64,000 nt of DNA from Ferrimonas sediminicola. Its GTDB lineage: Bacteria > Pseudomonadota > Gammaproteobacteria > Enterobacterales > Shewanellaceae. The notes under the pieces were generated by a model. It was not told the DNA's origin and ran no database searches. It saw nothing but the letters and a program-made list of their open reading frames with translations. The first letter of the stretch is position 1; the number at the start of each line of letters is the position of its first letter. The DNA lies in assembly GCF_005116715.1 (NCBI RefSeq), contig NZ_SWCI01000015.1:1-64000 (forward strand), read 5' to 3'. Positions 8,111 to 17,608 of the stretch are shown piece after piece. The translations under genes and the position numbers were made by a program.

Positions 8111-8824
8111 TTATTGTTGCCAACTTGATAAGCGACTTTTCAGTCGCATCATTGCCTGACTATTGATCTGGCTCACTCGTGATTCACTGACACCGATCAC
8201 CTGACCGATCTCTTTCAGGTTGAGCTCCTCGTCATAGTAGAGCGACAACACCAGGGCCTCTCTTTCCGGAAGGCTCTTGATGGCGGCCGACAGGGCCTGT
8301 TGAAACCGCTCCTGGGCCACCTGCTCGAAGTTGCGCTTCGGGGCATCCTCATCAACAAAGCTATCGACCGATACGCCGAGATCTTCAATGCCAACCATCC
8401 GGCCCATGCTGGCTTCATTGAGCATCTGATGGTACTCGTCGATTGGAATATCCAGATAATCAGCAACTTCATTGTCACGGGGATCTCGGCCCAGGCGCTT
8501 TTCCAGCTCCTTGATGGCGTCGGTGACCTGACGGTAGTTCCGATGCACCGAGCGCGGCACCCAGTCTCCGCGGCGGATCTCATCGAGCATGGCGCCGCGA
8601 ATGCGGATGCCGGCAAAGGTCTCGAAACTGGCCCCCTTGGTGGCGTCGAAGTTTCGCGAGGCCTCCAGCAGGCCGACCATCCCCGACTGGAGCAGGTCAT
8701 CCAACTGGACACTGGCAGGCAAGCGGGCCATCAGGTGGTGGGCGATGCGCTTGACCAGGGGGGCGTAGCGCTCCACCAGGGAGGCCCGGTTGTCGAACTG
8801 GGTGTAGGCCGCCGCCTTATTCAC
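8111..8824 (-). CDS. fliA: FliA, sigma-28 flagellar RNA polymerase factor
   Basis: A sigma factor of about 237 residues with region 2 (VERYAPLVKRIAHHL; LDDLLQSGMVGLLEA), region 3 and a region 4 helix-turn-helix (LKEIGQVIGVSESRVSQI). It directs transcription of late flagellar genes and is held by FlgM, whose gene is at 50288. Exact sigma-28 promoters are visible upstream of fliC, flaG, flgM and flgO. I choose the GTG at 8824, giving the N-terminus MNKAAAYTQFD typical of relatives, with GGAG 9 nt upstream and an 8 bp overlap with the flhG stop. The ATG at 8839 would add five residues. Confidence 0.96.
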   Translation of the reverse strand: MNKAAAYTQFDNRASLVERYAPLVKRIAHHLMARLPASVQLDDLLQSGMVGLLEASRNFDATKGASFETFAGIRIRGAMLDEIRRGDWVPRSVHRNYRQVTDAIKELEKRLGRDPRDNEVADYLDIPIDEYHQMLNEASMGRMVGIEDLGVSVDSFVDEDAPKRNFEQVAQERFQQALSAAIKSLPEREALVLSLYYDEELNLKEIGQVIGVSESRVSQINSQAMMRLKSRLSSWQQ

Positions 8825-9707
8825 CAACCGCTTCTCCATACATGTTGCGGCGGACCAGGCGCTCTACGAAGAACTCCAGGTGCCCGCCGGGGTTATCCGG
8901 TGTCGGCCAGCTCATCACCTTGTTGGACAGCCCCTGGTAGGCGATGGCCGCCGGGGAGCGAGGGAAGGTTTCCACCACCACCCGCTGCTTGCGCACCGAC
9001 TTGCGGACGTTCTCGTCGAAGGGGATGGTGGCCACCAGCTCCAGCGCCACATCGAGGAAGCGGTCCGTCACCTTGGAGAGCTTGGCGAACAGCTCCATCC
9101 CTTCCCGGAGGCTACGCACCATGTTGGCCACGATGCGGAAGCGGAACACACCATGCTCCCGCGAGAGAATCTTGATCAGGGCGTAGGCGTCGGTAATGGA
9201 GGTGGGCTCGTCGCACACCACCACCACCACCTCCTGGGCCGCCCTGGCGTAGCTGAGGACCATCTCGGAGATGCCGGCGGCGGTATCGACGATCAGCACG
9301 TCGAACTCGTCCTCCAGCTCACTGAAGGCCCGAATCAAGCCGGCATGCTGGGCCGGGGTCAGCTCCACCATCGCCTGGGTACCGGATGCCGCGGGAACGA
9401 TGAACACCCCCTGGGGCCCCTCCACCAGCACCTCGGACAGTTTGCACTCCCCGGAGAGTACGTGAGACAGGTTGTATTTCACCCGCAGCCCCAGCAACAC
9501 GTCCACATTGGCCAGTCCCAGGTCCGCATCCAGCACCAGCACCTTCTGCCCCTTCTGGGCCAGGGAGGTTGCCAGGTTAATGGAGACATTGGTTTTGCCG
9601 ACACCGCCTTTGCCACCGGTTACCGCGATGACCTTTACCATCTTTTGCTTTTGCTGTGCCATCTTTCTAAGTCCGCTTGCCTGATCCTGCAAAAACCATC
9701 TATTCAT
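8817..9707 (-). CDS. flhG: FlhG (FleN/MinD-like), polar flagellar number regulator
   Basis: A 296-residue MinD/ParA ATPase. Residues 8-14 (DQASGLR) are the conserved N-terminal activator motif that stimulates FlhF GTPase. Walker A is GGKGGVGKT at 31-39, with AADLGLANVDVLLG-like switch sequence (DADLGLANVDVLLG) and Walker B DVLIVDTAAG. It limits the cell to a single polar flagellum and antagonises the FlrA/FleQ activator (family knowledge). I chose the ATG at 9707, which gives the DQASGLR N-terminus and an 8 bp overlap with flhF; the open frame extends further but only into flhF. Confidence 0.95.
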   Translation of the reverse strand: MNRWFLQDQASGLRKMAQQKQKMVKVIAVTGGKGGVGKTNVSINLATSLAQKGQKVLVLDADLGLANVDVLLGLRVKYNLSHVLSGECKLSEVLVEGPQGVFIVPAASGTQAMVELTPAQHAGLIRAFSELEDEFDVLIVDTAAGISEMVLSYARAAQEVVVVVCDEPTSITDAYALIKILSREHGVFRFRIVANMVRSLREGMELFAKLSKVTDRFLDVALELVATIPFDENVRKSVRKQRVVVETFPRSPAAIAYQGLSNKVMSWPTPDNPGGHLEFFVERLVRRNMYGEAVGE

Positions 9708-11133
9708 AACTGCCCGCCACACTCTGTCGTTGTACGGACTCATCCCACGCCTGCGTCTCCTCCAGCACCACGGCACGACGCGCCAGGTACTCGGGTTCGG
9801 CTGTCCTCAGATCCTCGGGAACACGCTGTCCGTCGGTCAGGTAACTGATAGGCAAATCATTTTGAATCAACACGCTGAGCGCCTCGCCGATGCTGTGAGC
9901 CTCGTCGAGCTTGGTGAAAATGCATCCGGCCAGGGCAATTCTGCGGAACTGCTCGACCGTCTCCTTCAGCACCCGGAACTGGGCGGTGGAGGAGAGCACC
10001 AGGTAGGGGCGGATCGGCAGGCGGGTGGCGGCAACCAGGTTATCCAGCTGCTCGACCAGGCGCATGTCTCTCTGTCCCATGCCTGCGGTGTCGATCAGAA
10101 TCAAACGACGACTGCGCAGCTGGTACAACACGTTTTCCAGCTCTTTCACGTTACTGGCGCTGCGCACCGGACACCCCATGATCTTGCCATAGGTGGCCAG
10201 CTGCTCCTTGGCGCCAATACGGTAGTTATCGGTCGTGATCAGCGCAACTTGATCCACACCGTAGCGAGCGGCAAACCGGGCGGCCAGTTTGGCGACAGTA
10301 GTGGTTTTGCCGACGCCGGTTGGACCGACCAGAGCGATAACGCCGCCCCGGCTCAGGGAATCTTCAGAAGTTTGAGTCAGTTCCGCAGCAATTAGCCGGG
10401 GCAGTTGGCCCAGCGCCTCATGCAGGGAGAGGTGTTCCGGCACCAGGGAGGCGAAGTGATCGGCGACGCTGCGGTGAAAACCGTTCTCGCGAAGTTTTTC
10501 CGCCAGCATGGCGCGCACCGGCTCGCGGCGGGCCAGGTCCTGATCCATCAGACCGGCGACCTGGTGCTCCAGCAGCTGGCGGATGGAGGCCATCTCTTCC
10601 CGCACCGCCTTGAGCTCCTGGGCACCCTGGCTGGGGCGGGCGGCGGCGGGGCGGGCCCGGCCACCGGAGGGCTGGGGCTTCTGCGGCGGCTCCTTGCGGC
10701 CGAAGGCCTCTTTGGCCCACTCGGGCAGCGCCTCGCTGCGGCCGCCAAGCTGGCGGGGCGGCTCCTCCTCGAAGCTGCGCTGCTTCAGCCTTTGCTGCTG
10801 ACGCTCCAGCAGGCCGCGGAGACTGTCCCCCGAACCCGGATCGGCCGGTGCCGGGCTACGCACTTCGCTGCGCAGGGGCTGGGCCGCCGGTCGGCTGGGG
10901 CGCTGACCCAGGGTCACCCGGTCTTCGGCCAGGTCGTCAGTCGGCTTGGGGGCGCTGATACCGGGTGTCGGAATACTGGCGCCACCCTGGTCATCGAAAT
11001 CGACCGCCGCCACGATTTCGACACCACCGTTGACCTTCTTGTTGGACATGATGACCGCGTCGGTGCCGAGTGTCTCCTTCACCTCCGCTAGGGCAGTACG
11101 CATATCCTTGGCAAAAAAACGCTTAATTTTCAC
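9700..11133 (-). CDS. flhF: FlhF, SRP-like GTPase for polar flagellum placement
   Basis: A 477-residue SRP-family GTPase. The N-terminus (MKIKRFFAKDMRTALAEVKE) is the conserved B domain, followed by a long Pro/Arg/Gln-rich linker and then the NG domain with G1 ALVGPTGVGKTTT, LITTDNYRIGAKEQL, G3 LIDTAGMGQRD and a TKLDE G4 motif. It marks the new pole for assembly of the first flagellar parts. It follows flhA by 26 bp and overlaps flhG by 8 bp. Length is usual for the family. Confidence 0.96.
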   Translation of the reverse strand: MKIKRFFAKDMRTALAEVKETLGTDAVIMSNKKVNGGVEIVAAVDFDDQGGASIPTPGISAPKPTDDLAEDRVTLGQRPSRPAAQPLRSEVRSPAPADPGSGDSLRGLLERQQQRLKQRSFEEEPPRQLGGRSEALPEWAKEAFGRKEPPQKPQPSGGRARPAAARPSQGAQELKAVREEMASIRQLLEHQVAGLMDQDLARREPVRAMLAEKLRENGFHRSVADHFASLVPEHLSLHEALGQLPRLIAAELTQTSEDSLSRGGVIALVGPTGVGKTTTVAKLAARFAARYGVDQVALITTDNYRIGAKEQLATYGKIMGCPVRSASNVKELENVLYQLRSRRLILIDTAGMGQRDMRLVEQLDNLVAATRLPIRPYLVLSSTAQFRVLKETVEQFRRIALAGCIFTKLDEAHSIGEALSVLIQNDLPISYLTDGQRVPEDLRTAEPEYLARRAVVLEETQAWDESVQRQSVAGSYE

Positions 11134-11159
11134 TTTGGTTTACTCCCCACTCCAACCGC

Positions 11160-13262
11160 TTACTGGCCCACGGAATGGACGATTCGAATCTGTTTGTCAT
11201 CCGGTATCTCCTGATAGGACAGCACCCTCAGGGACGGGATGGTGTGTTTGACGAAACGGCTCAGGGTGGTGCGCAGCACGCCTGAGGTCAGCAGGACGGC
11301 GGGTTCACCCACCATCTCCTGCTTCTGGGCCATCTCCGACAGGGAGCGCTGAAGACGCTCTGCCAAACCCGGCTCCAGCCCGGTGTTGTCACCGTTGCTG
11401 GACTGCAGGGACTGATGCAATATCTGTTCCAGCTCAGGCGACAAAGTAATGACGGGGATCTCCGGTTCGGCGCCGTTTATCTCCTGGACGATCAACCGCT
11501 TCAGTGCGATACGCACCGCCGCGGTCAGCACGTCCGGATCCTGGCTCTTGGGCCCATACTCCACCAGGGTTTGGACCAGGGTGCGGATGTCGCGCACCGG
11601 CACCCCTTCGTTGAGCATGTTCTGCAGCACCTTGACGATGACCCCCAGCGAGAGGGTCTCCGGCACCAGGCCCTCGACCAGCTTAGGCGACTCCTTGGCC
11701 AGGATATCCAGCAGCTGCTGCACCTCCTCGTAACCCAGCAGCTGCGAGGCGTTGTTGGTGAGCAGTTGACTGAGGTGAGTGGCCACCACGGTGGCCGCGT
11801 CCACCACGGTGTACCCCAGGGTCTGGGCGTGATCGCGCCGGTCCGGAGCGATCCACACCGCCTCCAGGCCGAAGGCGGGGTCGGTGGTAGTCTGCCCCTC
11901 GAGCTGACCAAACACCTGGCCGGGATTGATCGCCAGTTCGCAGTCGTGGCGGATCTCCGCCTCGCCCACCACTACCCCCATCAGGCTGATGCGGTAGGCG
12001 TTGGGCGCCAGGTCCAGGTTGTCACGGATGTGCACTGGCGGCACCAGGAAGCCCAGCTCCTGGGAGAGTTTCTTGCGCACCCCCTTGATGCGGGCCAACA
12101 ACTCGCCTCTTTGGGCCTTGTCCACCAGGGGGATAAGGCGATAGCCCACCTCCAGGCCAACGGTGTCCACCTGGTTGACGTCCTCCCAGGAGAGCTCCTT
12201 GCTGTCGGACTCGATGCGCTCGGCGACGGCGGTCTCCTCCGCCGCCTTGACCGCCTCGGCGGCCTCCCGCTGGCGCCGTCTGTAGGTCCACCAGGTGAGG
12301 CCGGCACCGGTCAGGCCAAAGCCGAGGAAGGCCAGCTTGGGCATCCCCGGTACCAGGCCCATCACCACCAGCACCCCGGAGGTGACCATCATCACCTTGG
12401 GGTCGTCGAACATCTGGGTCATCACCGTTTCGCCCATCTTCTGGGCCTCATTCTGACGGGTGATGATGATGGCGGCGGCGATGGAGAGCAGCAGACCGGG
12501 GATCTGCGCCACCAGGCCGTCACCGATGGTGAGCATGGTGTAGATCTCCACCGCTTCACCGAAGGCCAGCTGGTGCTGGGCCATACCGATGACAAAGCCG
12601 CCGAGGATGTTGATAAACAAGATCAGGATGCCGGCAATGGCATCCCCTTTGACGAATTTGGAAGCACCGTCCATCGCCCCGTAGAAGTCCGCCTCCTTGG
12701 CCACCTCCTCGCGGCGCAGCTTGGCCTGCTCCTGGTTGATGAGGCCGGCATTAAGATCGGCATCGATGGCCATCTGCTTACCGGGCATGGCGTCCAGGGT
12801 AAAGCGGGCGGTCACTTCGGAGATCCGCCCAGCCCCCTTGGTCACCACCACGAAATTGATGATCACCAGGATGGTGAAGACCACCAGGCCCACCGCGTAG
12901 TTACCGCCGATCACCACCGAGCCGAACGCCTCGATCACCTTACCGGCGGCGTCACCGCCGTTGTGGCCCTCCAGCAGCACCAAGCGGGTGGAGGCCACGT
13001 TCAGGGCCAGCCGCAACAGGGTGGCGATCAGCAGGACAGTGGGAAAGGCGGCAAAATCCAGCGGCCGCAGGGTGTAGATGGAGACCAGCAGCACCACCAG
13101 GGCCAGGGCGATATTAAAGGAGAACAGCATATCCAGCAGCAACGCCGGCATGGGCAGGGTGACCATCGCCAGAGTGGCCAACACCATCACCGGGGTGCCC
13201 ACCCCTTTCAGGTAGATGCCATATTTTTGGAATAGGTTGTTTGCGCTGGCCTGTAGATTCAT
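11160..13262 (-). CDS. flhA: FlhA, flagellar type III export gate protein
   Basis: A 700-residue protein with about eight N-terminal transmembrane segments, the FHIPEP-type cytoplasmic loop (ITKGAGRISEVTARFTLDA region; GKQMAIDADLNAGLI) and a large cytoplasmic C-terminal domain that docks substrates and chaperones. It forms the nonameric export ring with FlhB, FliP, FliQ and FliR, whose genes lie past the repeat array. The start is set at the ATG at 13262 (MNLQASANNLF): a sigma-54 promoter at 13307-13322 places the transcript start near 13296, downstream of the longest possible ORF start at 13304. The ribosome binding site is weak. Confidence 0.95.
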   Translation of the reverse strand: MNLQASANNLFQKYGIYLKGVGTPVMVLATLAMVTLPMPALLLDMLFSFNIALALVVLLVSIYTLRPLDFAAFPTVLLIATLLRLALNVASTRLVLLEGHNGGDAAGKVIEAFGSVVIGGNYAVGLVVFTILVIINFVVVTKGAGRISEVTARFTLDAMPGKQMAIDADLNAGLINQEQAKLRREEVAKEADFYGAMDGASKFVKGDAIAGILILFINILGGFVIGMAQHQLAFGEAVEIYTMLTIGDGLVAQIPGLLLSIAAAIIITRQNEAQKMGETVMTQMFDDPKVMMVTSGVLVVMGLVPGMPKLAFLGFGLTGAGLTWWTYRRRQREAAEAVKAAEETAVAERIESDSKELSWEDVNQVDTVGLEVGYRLIPLVDKAQRGELLARIKGVRKKLSQELGFLVPPVHIRDNLDLAPNAYRISLMGVVVGEAEIRHDCELAINPGQVFGQLEGQTTTDPAFGLEAVWIAPDRRDHAQTLGYTVVDAATVVATHLSQLLTNNASQLLGYEEVQQLLDILAKESPKLVEGLVPETLSLGVIVKVLQNMLNEGVPVRDIRTLVQTLVEYGPKSQDPDVLTAAVRIALKRLIVQEINGAEPEIPVITLSPELEQILHQSLQSSNGDNTGLEPGLAERLQRSLSEMAQKQEMVGEPAVLLTSGVLRTTLSRFVKHTIPSLRVLSYQEIPDDKQIRIVHSVGQ

Positions 13263-13306
13263 CATCCGTCTTATTATTGACGCCTTGGGGGGCATGCTAC
13301 CCAATA

Positions 13307-13322
13307 AGCAAGGAGTATACCA
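13307..13322 (-). promoter_or_regulatory. Sigma-54 promoter of flhA
   Basis: The minus strand reads TGGTATACTCCTTGCT. The -24 GG and -12 GC are separated by exactly 10 bp and the -12 element TTGCT is perfect; the -24 element departs from TGGCACG at three positions. Placed 45 bp upstream of the chosen flhA ATG. In Vibrio and relatives flhA is an FlrA-dependent sigma-54 gene. Confidence 0.75.
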
Positions 13323-13539
13323 GCCGCCATAATCAGAACCGCCGCATGGGTAATTTTAACGAAGAAAAAAAGCGCTATTTCAACCTCTCATCACATGAAT
13401 TGTTTGCTTTTTTAGCCTGACTCAGCGACGGGATGACGGCCTGAGGTGTCGAAAAATGGTGGCTTTAAGGGGATTGTCCCGGATGGCTGCAGAAATCCCC
13501 GCTCGCCCCCCTTTGGTTGGTCAGTGGTGACTCCGCTGC

Positions 13540-15360
13540 CTCCCGCTCACCCTCGTCTCCCTGGCGCACGCCAGGGTCCAGTGGCTTTATCCCTCGGCGA
13601 TCACCCGCAACGCGTCGGCATAGGTGACAGCGGTGCGAGCCAAGACACTGGGCTCCGGCATTCGCCGGAGTGACTGTGCGAACGGCAACGGCTGCAGAAT
13701 GAACCGACTCCTTGCCAACACTCAGACATCGGCGGGGCAACCTGGCGGCTCAGCCCCACCCTCGTCTCCCTGGCGCACGCCAGGGTCCAGTGGCTTTACA
13801 CACCGGCGGACGTCCGCGGCTGGTTGGCCGAGTCTCAGGCCGGATGATCCAAGACACTGGGCTCCGGCATTCACCGGAGTGACTGTGCGAACGGCAACGG
13901 CTGCAGAATGAAACGACTCCTTGCCAACACTCAGACAACGGCGGGGCAACCTGGCGGCTCAGCCTCACCCTCGTCTCCCTGGCGCACGCCAGGGGCCAGT
14001 GGCTTTACACACCGGCGGACGTCCGCGGCTGGTTGACCGAGGCTGAGGCTTGAGGAGAAAAAGACGCTAGGCTCCGGCATTCGCCGGAGTGACTGTGCGA
14101 ACGGCAACGGCTGCAGAATGAACCGACTCCTTGCCAACACTCAGACAACGGCGGGGCAACCTGGCGGCTCAGCCCCACCCTCGTCTCCCTGGCGCACCCC
14201 AGGGTCCAGTGGCTTTATCCCTCGGCGATCACCCGCAACGCGTCGGCATAGGTGACAGCGGTGCGAGCCAAGACACTGGGCTCCGGCATTCGCCGGAGTG
14301 ACTGTGCGAACGGCAACGACTGCAGAATGAACCGACTCCTTGCCAACACTCAGACAACGGCGGGCAACCTGACGGCTCAGCCCCACCCTCGTCTCCCTGG
14401 CGCACGCCAGGGTCCAGTGGCTTTACACACCGGCGGACGTCCGCGGCTGGTTGGCCGAGTCTCAGGCCGGATGATCCAAGACACTGGGCTCCAGCATTCA
14501 CCGGAGTGACTGTGCGAACGGCAACGGCTGCAGAATGAACCGACTCCTTGCCAACACTCAGACAACGGCGGGGCAACCTGGCGGCTCAGCCCCATCCTCG
14601 TCTCCCTGGCGCACGCCCGGGGCCAGTGGCTTTACACACCGGCGGACGTCCGCAACGCGTCGGCATAGGTGACAGCGGTGCGAGCCAAGACGCTGGGCTC
14701 CGGCATTCGCCGGAGTGACTGTGCGAACGGCAACGGCTGCAGAATGAACCGACTCCTTGCCAACACTCAGACAACGGCGGGCAACCTGGCGGCTCAGCCC
14801 CACCCTCGTCTCCCTGGCGCACGCCAGGGGCCAGTGGCTTTATCCCTCCGCGGACGTCCGCGGCTGGTTGACCGAGGCTGAGGCTTGAGGAGAAAAAGAC
14901 GCTGGGCTCCGGCGTTCGCCGGAGTGACTGTGCGAACGGCAACGGCTGCAGAATGAACCGACTCCTTGCCAACACTCAGACAACGGCGGGCAACCTGGCG
15001 GCTCAGCCCCACCCTCGTCTCCCTGGCGCACGCCAGGGTCCAGTGGCTTTATCCCTCGGCGATCACCCGCAACGCGTCGGCATAGGTGACAGCGGTGCGA
15101 GCCAAGACACTGGGCTCCGGCATTCGCCGGAGTGACTGTGCGAACGGCAACGGCTGCAGAATGAACCGACTCCTTGCCAACACTCAGACATCGGCGGGGC
15201 AACCTGGCGGCTCAGCCCCACCCTCGTCTCCCTGGCGCACGCCAGGGTCCAGTGGCTTTGCACACCGGCGGACGTCCGCGGCTGGTTGGCCGAGTCTCAG
15301 GCCGGATGATCCAAGACACTGGGCTCCGGCGTTCGCCGGAGTGACTGTGCAAACCGGGGC
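13540..15360. repeat. Tandem repeat array 2 (nine ~209 bp units, higher-order structure)
   Basis: The string CCTCGTCTCC, start of module B, occurs at 13551, 13760, 13969, 14179, 14387, 14596, 14804, 15013 and 15222, a period of 208-210 bp. Each unit has module B (CCCTGGCGCACGCCAGGG, then TCCAGTGGCTTTA), a variable spacer, module A (CTGGGCTCCGGCATTCGCCGGAGTGAC) and a constant segment (GGCTGCAGAATGAACCGACT onward, to GGCTCAGCCCCACC). Modules A and B are those of array 1, in reverse orientation. The three spacer types recur in order. The array separates flhA from flhB inside the flagellar cluster and contains no gene. Confidence 0.93.
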
Positions 15361-15390
15361 CACAACAGGTTGAGCCGAATTGTGGGGCCG

Positions 15391-16554
15391 CTACTCCCGG
15401 GTCAGAGGGTTGCCGTCGCTGTCCACCTGGAGGTCGTCAGGGATCGGCATCCGGTCGGGCAGCGGGATGGGCCGGCGGCCCCTGCCCTTCTGGAACTGCT
15501 TGAGCTGATAGACATAGGCCAGCACCTGGGCCACGGCGGTAAACAGGCCATCGGGGATCTGTTTCTTCAACTTGGTGGAGTAGTAGATGGCCCGGGCCAG
15601 CTGGGGGGAGCTGATCACCGGCACCTCGTACTCCCGGGCAATCTCCCTGATCTTCATCGCCACCTCATCGGTGCCCTTGGCCACCAGCAGGGGCGCCCGG
15701 GCCTGCTCCTTGTCGTACTTCAATGCCACCGAGTAGTGGGTGGGGTTGACCACCACCACGTCGGCATTGGGGATCTCACTCATCATCCGCCGCTGAGCCA
15801 TCTCCCGCTGCAGCGAGCGGATCCGCCCCTTCACCTCGGGACGGCCTTCGCTGTCCTTGTGCTCATCCTTGATCTCCTGCTTGGTCATCTTCAGCTGCTT
15901 GTTGTGGTTCCACACCTGGTAGGGGGCATCGATGATCACAATCAACAGCAGCGAACAGCAGAGCAGGGTAAACAGCTTGTTGAGCAGGGACACCGAGCCG
16001 GCGATGGCGCCGAAGGGGGTGCCGGTGGAGATCGCCATGATGTCGTCGAAATAGAGGCTCAGCAGCATCCAGGCCACCAGGGCCACCACCGAGAACTTGG
16101 CGATCGCCTTGATCAGCTCCACCACCGCCTGCAGGCCGAACATCCGCTTAAAGCCATTCAGCGGGTTGAATTTGTTCATCTTGGGTGCCGCCGCCTGCCA
16201 GCTGAAGCTCATACCACCGAGCAGGATGTTGCCGACAAAGGCGGCGACCGCCAGGAACACCACAAACCCCAGCACCGGCAGGCCCACCTCGCCGAGGATA
16301 CGGCCAAACACCATGGACATCTCACCGACATCGAACACCTGCTTGCGGCTGAGGCTGAACAGGGAGGTGGCCACCGAGGCCAGGCTGTTGGCCAGGGACT
16401 GGCCGAAGATCATCATGGCGATGGCGGCGCCCACCAGCACGAACGCCGTACCCAGCTCCTTGGAGCGGGGCACCTGGCCCTTGTCGCGGGCCTGCTGCAA
16501 TCGTTTCGCCGTGGGTTCTTCGGTCTTTTCCTGATCGCTGCTGTTTTCCGCCAT
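15391..16554 (-). CDS. flhB: FlhB, export gate and substrate-specificity switch
   Basis: A 387-residue protein with a charged N-terminus (SSDQEKTEEPTAKRLQQAR), four transmembrane segments (about residues 30-210) and a cytoplasmic domain with the autocleavage site NPTH in VVVNPTHYSVALKYD. Cleavage between Asn and Pro switches export from rod/hook to filament proteins, together with FliK. Its ATG overlaps the fliR stop by one base. It is the last gene of the fliK-flhB operon, and repeat array 2 starts within about 30 bp of its stop. No strong terminator is visible here. Confidence 0.97.
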   Translation of the reverse strand: MAENSSDQEKTEEPTAKRLQQARDKGQVPRSKELGTAFVLVGAAIAMMIFGQSLANSLASVATSLFSLSRKQVFDVGEMSMVFGRILGEVGLPVLGFVVFLAVAAFVGNILLGGMSFSWQAAAPKMNKFNPLNGFKRMFGLQAVVELIKAIAKFSVVALVAWMLLSLYFDDIMAISTGTPFGAIAGSVSLLNKLFTLLCCSLLLIVIIDAPYQVWNHNKQLKMTKQEIKDEHKDSEGRPEVKGRIRSLQREMAQRRMMSEIPNADVVVVNPTHYSVALKYDKEQARAPLLVAKGTDEVAMKIREIAREYEVPVISSPQLARAIYYSTKLKKQIPDGLFTAVAQVLAYVYQLKQFQKGRGRRPIPLPDRMPIPDDLQVDSDGNPLTRE

Positions 16555-17339
16555 CAGCGCGCCTCACACTGAAGCTTGAGCAGGGAGCAGAGGGTCTGCT
16601 GGCCGTTGCCCCAGGCCGCCTCGAAGTGGGGCATGAACCCCGACAGCGACAGCCACAGGATCAGCAGGCCGGACAGCATGGTGATGGGAAAGCCGATGGC
16701 GAAGATGTTCAGCTGCGGGGCGGCCCGGGTCATCACCCCGAAGGAAAAGTTGATCAGCAGCAGGGCGGTAGCGGCCGACAGGGCCAGGGTCAGCGCCCCG
16801 GCAAACATCAGGCTGCCCCAGTTGGCCAACTCCATAAAGCTGGCGGGCAGCAGCCCCTGCCCCACCGGCAGGGTGGAGAAGCTGGCGACCATCATGCGGA
16901 TCATCAGCAGGTGACCGTCCACCAGGAAGAAGATCAAGGTGGAGAGCAGCAGGAACAGCTGGCCCACCAGCGGGACCTGCTGGCCGTTGCTAGGGTCCAC
17001 CATGGAGGCAAACCCCAGGGAGGTCTGCATGCCGATGATCTGTCCCGCCAGGATGAAGGTGTTGAGCACCAGCAGGGAGACGAACCCAGCCGCCACCCCG
17101 ATCAGTACCTCCTGGGCGGTCACCAGTACCGCCTGGGCGGACACCAGCTCAATGGCCGGGGGCGGGGGCAGTACCGGTGCCACCGCGGCGGTGATCGCCA
17201 CCGACAGCGCCATGCGCACCCGTGTCGGGGTGGAGGAGCCGCCGATGGTGACCATCACCATCAGCATGGCGCTGATGCGGATCAGCGGCCACAGCAGCGC
17301 CCTGAGCCAATCGAAGATCACCTCCAGCGGCAGCTCCAT
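16554..17339 (-). CDS. fliR: FliR, flagellar export gate protein
   Basis: A 261-residue integral membrane protein with about six hydrophobic segments, beginning [20 protein letters not shown]. Conserved blocks include GFVSLLVLNTFILAGQIIGMQTSLGF (residues split by the membrane) and MVDPSNGQQVPLVGQL. It joins FliP and FliQ in the export gate core. The gene overlaps both neighbours (fliQ and flhB) by one base, showing tight coupling. Confidence 0.96.
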   Translation of the reverse strand: MELPLEVIFDWLRALLWPLIRISAMLMVMVTIGGSSTPTRVRMALSVAITAAVAPVLPPPPAIELVSAQAVLVTAQEVLIGVAAGFVSLLVLNTFILAGQIIGMQTSLGFASMVDPSNGQQVPLVGQLFLLLSTLIFFLVDGHLLMIRMMVASFSTLPVGQGLLPASFMELANWGSLMFAGALTLALSAATALLLINFSFGVMTRAAPQLNIFAIGFPITMLSGLLILWLSLSGFMPHFEAAWGNGQQTLCSLLKLQCEAR

Positions 17340-17608
17340 CAGCCGATCACCGAGGGTATCCTGTCCACCAGTTCGAAGGTGAACTCCATCAGGGTGCGCA
17401 CCAGCCAGTGGCCCAGGAAGGCCAGGGTCAACAGGGTTACCAGCAGGCGAGGCAGGAAGGAGAGGGTCTGTTCGTTGATTGAGGTGGCCGCCTGGAATAC
17501 CGCCACCACCAGGCCGATCAGCAGGCCGGGGACGATGATGGCGGAGACCATCATCAGGATCACATAGAGGGCGTGACGAAACAGGTCGACGAAGGCTTCC
17601 GGGGTCAT
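17339..17608 (-). CDS. fliQ: FliQ, flagellar export gate protein
   Basis: An 89-residue protein with two transmembrane helices ([39 protein letters not shown]) and the conserved loop [17 protein letters not shown]. Length is usual for the family. Its ATG overlaps the fliP stop by 4 bp. Confidence 0.97.
   Translation of the reverse strand: MTPEAFVDLFRHALYVILMMVSAIIVPGLLIGLVVAVFQAATSINEQTLSFLPRLLVTLLTLAFLGHWLVRTLMEFTFELVDRIPSVIG

Noticed and set aside
13540-15360. CRISPR array
   Set aside because: Units are about 209 bp and nearly identical over their whole length; there are no unique spacers of 25-40 bp and no cas genes.
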